64,000 nt of DNA from Rhodococcus sp. 06-462-5 (GTDB lineage: Bacteria > Actinomycetota > Actinomycetes > Mycobacteriales > Mycobacteriaceae): NCBI RefSeq assembly GCF_002258315.1, contig NZ_NOYD01000038.1, positions 62,001 to 126,000 of the forward strand, given 5' to 3'. This document shows, piece after piece, positions 63,794 through 64,000 of the stretch. The notes under the pieces are model-generated. The model was not told where the DNA came from and searched no databases. It saw only the letters and a program-made list of their open reading frames with translations. How positions within the stretch are numbered: the first letter of the stretch is position 1; each line of letters opens with the position of its first letter. The translations under genes were made by a program, and so were the position numbers.

Positions 63794-64000
63794 GTGGCGC
63801 GTCGACGAATTCCGGTGGTGATAGTTGCGGGCTTTCTCGGCGCGGGCAAGACCACGCTCCTGAACCACCTGCTGCGCAACGATTCCGGCATCCGAATAGG
63901 GGTTGTGGTCAACGACTTCGGGGCGATCAACATCGACTCGATGCTCGTGGCGGGCCAGGTCGATTCGATGGTCTCTCTCGGTAACGGCTGTATCTGTTGC
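63794..64000 (+). CDS. CobW/COG0523-family GTPase, 3'-truncated by window edge
   Basis: Only the first 69 codons are visible. GTG start; Walker A GFLGAGKTTLLNHLL, switch region VVNDFGAINID and the metal-binding CxCC motif at the very edge (GNGCICC). COG0523 GTPases insert or traffic metals such as zinc, cobalt or nickel. Target unknown from the visible part. Confidence 0.88.
   Translation, partial: MARRRIPVVIVAGFLGAGKTTLLNHLLRNDSGIRIGVVVNDFGAINIDSMLVAGQVDSMVSLGNGCICC

Overview
This is a high-GC actinobacterial chromosome segment. It looks like Rhodococcus or a close relative in Mycobacteriales. The evidence is the mycobacterial-type gene order (adnAB, a potassium channel, nudC, mrx1, uvrD2, whiB7, an ABC1 kinase, a DUF2342 protein, a Lon-PDZ protease and a UPF0182 protein in one run; fadE24-fadE23, hisN, prfB, ftsEX, smpB and ssrA in another), an Lsr2 nucleoid protein, a tmRNA tag ADSNQRDYALAA, many GTG starts, many 4-base start/stop overlaps (ATGA, GTGA), and several -10 elements 6-8 bases upstream of the start codon, which suggests leaderless mRNAs. 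No insertion sequence, prophage or CRISPR array was seen.

Layout. 1-11,500: the end of a TIGR02569 gene, a GntR regulator with a divergent MFS exporter, then a nitrate/nitrite assimilation block (narK, nirB, nirD), a uroporphyrinogen-III synthase fused to a winged-helix domain, a sirohydrochlorin chelatase, and a convergent molybdenum-cofactor MobA-MoeA fusion. These supply nitrate import, nitrite reduction, siroheme for NirB and Mo cofactor for a nitrate reductase that must lie elsewhere. 11,000-12,600: a tight minus-strand operon (hydrolase, alkyltransferase-like protein, thioesterase, MobA-MoeA). 12,700-19,430: adnA-adnB, the end-resection helicase-nuclease. 19,390-25,300: DoxX, K+ channel, nudC, mycoredoxin, uvrD2 and whiB7 with a long attenuator-type leader. 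25,340-34,165: ABC1 kinase, a cyclodehydratase-like ThiF-related protein, DUF2342, Lon-PDZ protease, PPA1309 protein and UPF0182 protein.

34,300-43,700: a secreted Rpf with a long structured leader, initiator tRNA-Met, an Imm5-like protein, a GyrB-like mini-protein with a small acidic partner, GNAT, an ECF42-type sigma factor with its DGPF-motif partner, the FadE23/FadE24 acyl-CoA dehydrogenase pair under tandem palindromic operators, DUF1304, HisN and carbonic anhydrase. 43,900-51,500: prfB, mscS, a proline/threonine-rich membrane protein, ftsE, ftsX, smpB, an EamA transporter, an SDR protein and ssrA. SmpB and ssrA together give trans-translation. 51,600-57,720: a tightly overlapped operon (hydrolase, flavin oxidoreductase, DUF1365, two cyclopropane-synthase-like methyltransferases, DUF1295), apparently for membrane fatty-acid modification. 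57,790-64,000: phosphoglucomutase, an MFS transporter, a DsbA-like protein, tRNA-Ala followed by tandem copies of its own 3' end, lsr2, a secreted N-acetylmuramoyl-L-alanine amidase and the start of a CobW-type GTPase.

All family assignments and comparisons with M. tuberculosis locus tags come from memory of sequence motifs and gene order. No database search was run.
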